Source: Oreocharis arfaki (lineage: Eukaryota > Chordata > Aves > Passeriformes > Paramythiidae). Taken from it: a stretch of 64,000 bases of DNA. Both the position numbers and the translations under genes were made by a program. Below are positions 61,016 to 64,000 of the stretch, piece after piece; within the stretch, counting starts at the first letter, position 1, and each line of letters opens with the position of its first letter. Location of the stretch: NCBI GenBank assembly GCA_013398015.1, contig VZRR01004499.1, positions 611,611 through 675,610 of the forward strand, read 5' to 3'. Below the pieces are notes generated by a model, which ran no database searches, was not told where the DNA came from, and saw only the letters and a program-made list of their open reading frames with translations.

Positions 61016-61699
61016 TGATGTATCACTCCATCACAGAAAGGCAATGGGTTGGTCAGGCAGGATTTGCCCTTGGTGAAGCCTTGCTGGAGGTCTCAAATCA
61101 TCTCACTGTCCTCCAAGTGCCTTAGCACAGCTTCTGTTCCGAGACCTTTTCAGGCACAGAGGGGAGGCTGACAGGTCGGTAGTTCCCAGGGGCCTCTTTT
61201 CTTCTCTTTGTAAAGATGGGTACAATGTTTTCCTTTTTCCAGTCACCTGAGATGTCACTGACTGCCATGACTTCTCAAATATCAGGGAGAGTGACTTGGC
61301 AACTACATCACTGAATTTCCTCAGGACTCTGGGATGCAGCTCATTGGGTCACTTACACTTCTCCTCATCCATTATTACCAGTTTTCCAGTCTTGTTTTTA
61401 GGGAGAGTACACCTTTGACCTTCCTTTTTTGGTTAACGTACCTGTAGAAGCCCTTGTGATTGTTTGTGTCCCATACCAGGTTTAGTTCATTTCACTTTGG
61501 CCTCATCCTATCCCTGCACAACTGAATTTCAGCTCTGTACCATTCCCAGGTCATGAGTCCTTGTTTCCACTGTCTGCATTTGCTTCTTTCCCTTTAGTTT
61601 GACCGGCAGTTCTCTATTCAGCCATGCTGTCTCCTGCCTTCATTGCCCAATTTCTTGCTCCTGGGGGTGTGCTCTATGGAAGACTTCCCTAAAGATGTG

Positions 61700-62428
61700 T
61701 CAGTTCTGTTCCAGTCCCTTGTCCCTGAGGGCAGTGCCCCACGGGATCCCACAGACTATCTCGCTGAAGGGCTGGAAATTTCCCTGCCTAAAATTTGGGG
61801 CCTTAATTTCACTCTCCTCCTGAACTATCTCCCTCAGGACTGCAAATTCCACCAACGCAGAATCACTGCAGCCTAGGCTGCCTACAATTCTGATGTGTCT
61901 AATACATTTGCTTACATTGGTGACCATCAGATCCAGTATTGCACCCCCTCTGGCAGGGCTGTCTATTACCTGGGTCAGGAATTCCAGCAGTGTCCTGGAT
62001 CTCCTACAACTCTCTGGGCTATTTTCCCAGCAGAGGTCAGGGTGGTCGAAATCCCCTAGCAGGACAAGAGCCTGTGAGTGTGGTGCCTCCCGCAGCTGGA
62101 GCCAGAAGGCTTCCCCAATAGGCTGTCCTTCATCAGGGGGCTGTTGTGGACACCACCCACAAGGTTCCCTTTGTTGCCCTTTTCTCAGCCACAGGCTTTC
62201 GACATGCCCATGGCTCTTCTTGAGAGATACATCTTCACACTCAATCCACCTGCTAATGCAGAGGGAAACCCCTCTGCCACTCCTTTCTCCCCTGTACCTT
62301 CTGAACAGCCTGTAGCCACCCACAGCTGTACTCCAGTCATGGGATTCATCCCACCGAGTTTCAGTAATGCCAACAAGGTCGTAGCTTTCTAGCAGGACAG
62401 TGGCTTCCAACTCCTGCTTCTTGCCCAT
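61700..62428 (-). pseudogene. CR1 ORF2 endonuclease domain, mutated
   Basis: A 242-codon minus-strand frame starting MGKKQELEATVLLESYDLVG and continuing ITETRWDESHDWS. It matches the apurinic/apyrimidinic-type endonuclease of CR1 ORF2, which nicks target DNA for reverse transcription. The catalytic Glu of ITET (residue 23) is present. The GDFN motif reads GDFD (residues 125-128). The C-terminal SDH motif reads SDS (188-190), so its essential His is missing. The domain should therefore be inactive. The frame stops before the RT domain. This is LINE sequence and not a host gene. Confidence 0.92.
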
Positions 62429-62470
62429 ACAGTGAGGATTGGTGTAAAGGCACCTCAGCTGGGTTTGATC

Positions 62471-64000
62471 ATGGTCAAGGGTTTGATCCCCATATAGTCC
62501 ATTCGCTTAAGAGCTGGACTCAGTGATACTTGTGGGTTCTGTCCTAGTCAGAATATTCTCTGTGATTTTGCATATTCTGTGCTCTCCAAACAGATTGGGC
62601 TTTGTAAATCATCCATGTCACAGCGTATTTCCCATAAGTATGATCATGGCTCTACCTTTGTGTTCCTGGATTCTTCCTAACCTAAGAGTCTACACAAATT
62701 TCAATGACACTTACTTTCCAGTAATGCCCACAATTATGTTCTTATGTACAGCTGGTATTTCTCTGCCAGTGCAATCAGGCCAAGTACTCATCTTTGCCCA
62801 CAATTCCTTCTATGTCCAGCCCATGTGCGTAAGCACAGCAACAAGAGGGAAAAAAATAATCGGTGTCTGAGTCTCCAGACTGCCACCAACGACTCCATAT
62901 CCCTCTCCCAAGGCAAGATCAGCAGCGTCCATGACCAACACAAACGCTTACAGCTTCTCCAATTGCTCCTTAAATATGTATCTTCATGAAGAGATAGAGA
63001 TCCTGACACTCCACAGTCTACTCTTGTGCTTCCTGCACCTCCCCTCTCCCAATGCCCTGAATCTTTGCACACTTCTTTGTACATACTTACATCATGTTCA
63101 TATCTATCTCACACTCTTTTAAGGCTAAGTATATTCCTCTATATGGGCCTTTTGTTTTTTCCAGCTGCTGGTAATCCTCACTGGTACTCTCTGAAGGCAA
63201 GGATTCCTTCCCGTCTTTCACAATTTTTTCAGTACGATGTTGTTTTTTTTTCTTTTTAATGAGGTGATGTCTTACTGTATTATTATAATACAATTTGGAT
63301 CCACATTAATCCTTCAGTTCTTGCACTAAACTTCTTTCCTAGTTATTCTGCAATCAGCATTGTCAATAATAACTATATACGTTTAATACACTCTTCTTAC
63401 TCAATTTTGTTCTTGTTTTTTATTACAATTCAGCCAGCTACCTTTGGATTTTAGACTTTTTTCTCAAGGTATTCTTCCCAGACTTTATCAGTAACTTTTA
63501 TGTGAGCACTGCTGAGCAATTAAACAGAAAGTGACCCAGGAACGACTTTCTGCTAAGGTCCATTTTACACCCTTTTCTGATTTTATAATGGATCACCTAG
63601 GACAGCTCAGAAACAGCTATCAAAACAATTTTACACAAATCCACAGACACAACCTCTATCAAACACAGATTTTCTAGCACTTTTATAATAATGTCCTGTC
63701 AGACTGTGCTAGAACTCTTTTGTGTCAAAATCTAATAATACAGTTTTCTGTATAGCCACAGGGACAGCAAATAACTTGTTGTAGAAGAAAACTAAATTAA
63801 GTAGACACAATATGGTTTTAACCAATGCCTCCTCATTACATGCTGGAGGTTTACAAACAGGTTTTTATGGTTCCTGAGCCTGTGGCATGGAAGTCACCTC
63901 CTTCAAACTGCAGTCTTTCTCAGCTTGCACTGTGTTTAACTGACAGCCCGGAGTATAGCAATACAAGACACTGCCAGCCACTCTCGGGGGAGTTTCTGCT
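62471..64000. other. Intergenic sequence, nothing recognised
   Basis: AT-rich with no exon or repeat family recognised. A short T-rich stretch lies at 63241-63257. Confidence 0.5.

Larger units (their letters stand above)
59491..62470 (-). mobile_element. CR1 LINE, long copy, interrupted by an insertion
   Basis: On the minus strand the element runs from the ORF2 start (about 62460) to the 3' tail at 59491 (GAATCATAGATTCATAGAAT on +). The 3' part 59491-60010 and the part 60354-62460 are contiguous in the CR1 consensus, so the bases between them are an insertion. It contains an endonuclease frame (61700-62428) and RT pieces (60556-61015), all mutated. Of all the copies here it keeps the longest undisturbed ORF2 frame, 242 codons. 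Confidence 0.93.

Noticed and set aside
61893..62315. 140-codon plus-strand frame
   Set aside because: It is the antisense shadow of the CR1 endonuclease frame.
1..64000. CRISPR arrays, bacterial operons, tRNA or rRNA genes
   Set aside because: No regularly spaced repeats, no dense gene packing and no recognised tRNA or rRNA sequence. The window is a vertebrate intron/intergenic region.

Overview
The window is vertebrate nuclear DNA, almost certainly from a bird. The only host gene I can support is the 3' half of SLC24A2 (NCKX2, a potassium-dependent sodium/calcium exchanger), on the + strand in small exons separated by kilobase introns. The interspersed repeats are dominated by CR1 LINEs whose 3' ends carry the octamer tail typical of avian CR1 (ATTCTATG-like), together with solo LTRs of an endogenous retrovirus. 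I cannot name the species.

Layout. Bases 1-33060 hold seven SLC24A2 coding exons: 311-361, 7755-7850, 9476-9561, 23027-23158, 30088-30177, 30595-30761 and 32811-33060. All have GT/AG borders and compatible phases, giving about 289 C-terminal residues. They cover the end of the large cytoplasmic loop and the C-terminal membrane domain with the alpha-2 repeat. The N-terminal exons lie left of the window. A long 3' UTR probably follows, to about 39.85 kb, where there are two AATAAA hexamers and a GT-rich stretch. Introns carry CR1 fragments at about 5.9-7.25 kb (-), 14.83-15.06 kb (+), 15.77-19.43 kb (+, nearly complete), 22.3-22.45 kb (+, old) and 27.77-28.18 kb (-).

From about 39.85 kb to the end I find no host exon. 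This part contains an old CR1 tail near 42.15 kb and an LTR-rich block at 45.27-49.53 kb. The block is bounded by two nearly identical solo LTRs in opposite orientation, each with its own 4-bp target-site duplication. Between them lies other LTR-like sequence. A CR1 follows at 51.4-53.99 kb (+), and another at 59.49-62.47 kb (-) that is interrupted by a ~340-bp insertion and keeps a readable but mutated endonuclease domain. The rest is AT-rich sequence without recognisable features.

Three single-N positions (18526, 46579, 47667) each sit exactly between two near-identical copies of a ~270-290 bp segment. They are best read as assembly joins that failed to merge overlapping ends. I found no CRISPR array, operon, tRNA, rRNA or convincing new gene system; the observations worth a second look are repeat biology, splicing and assembly quality.
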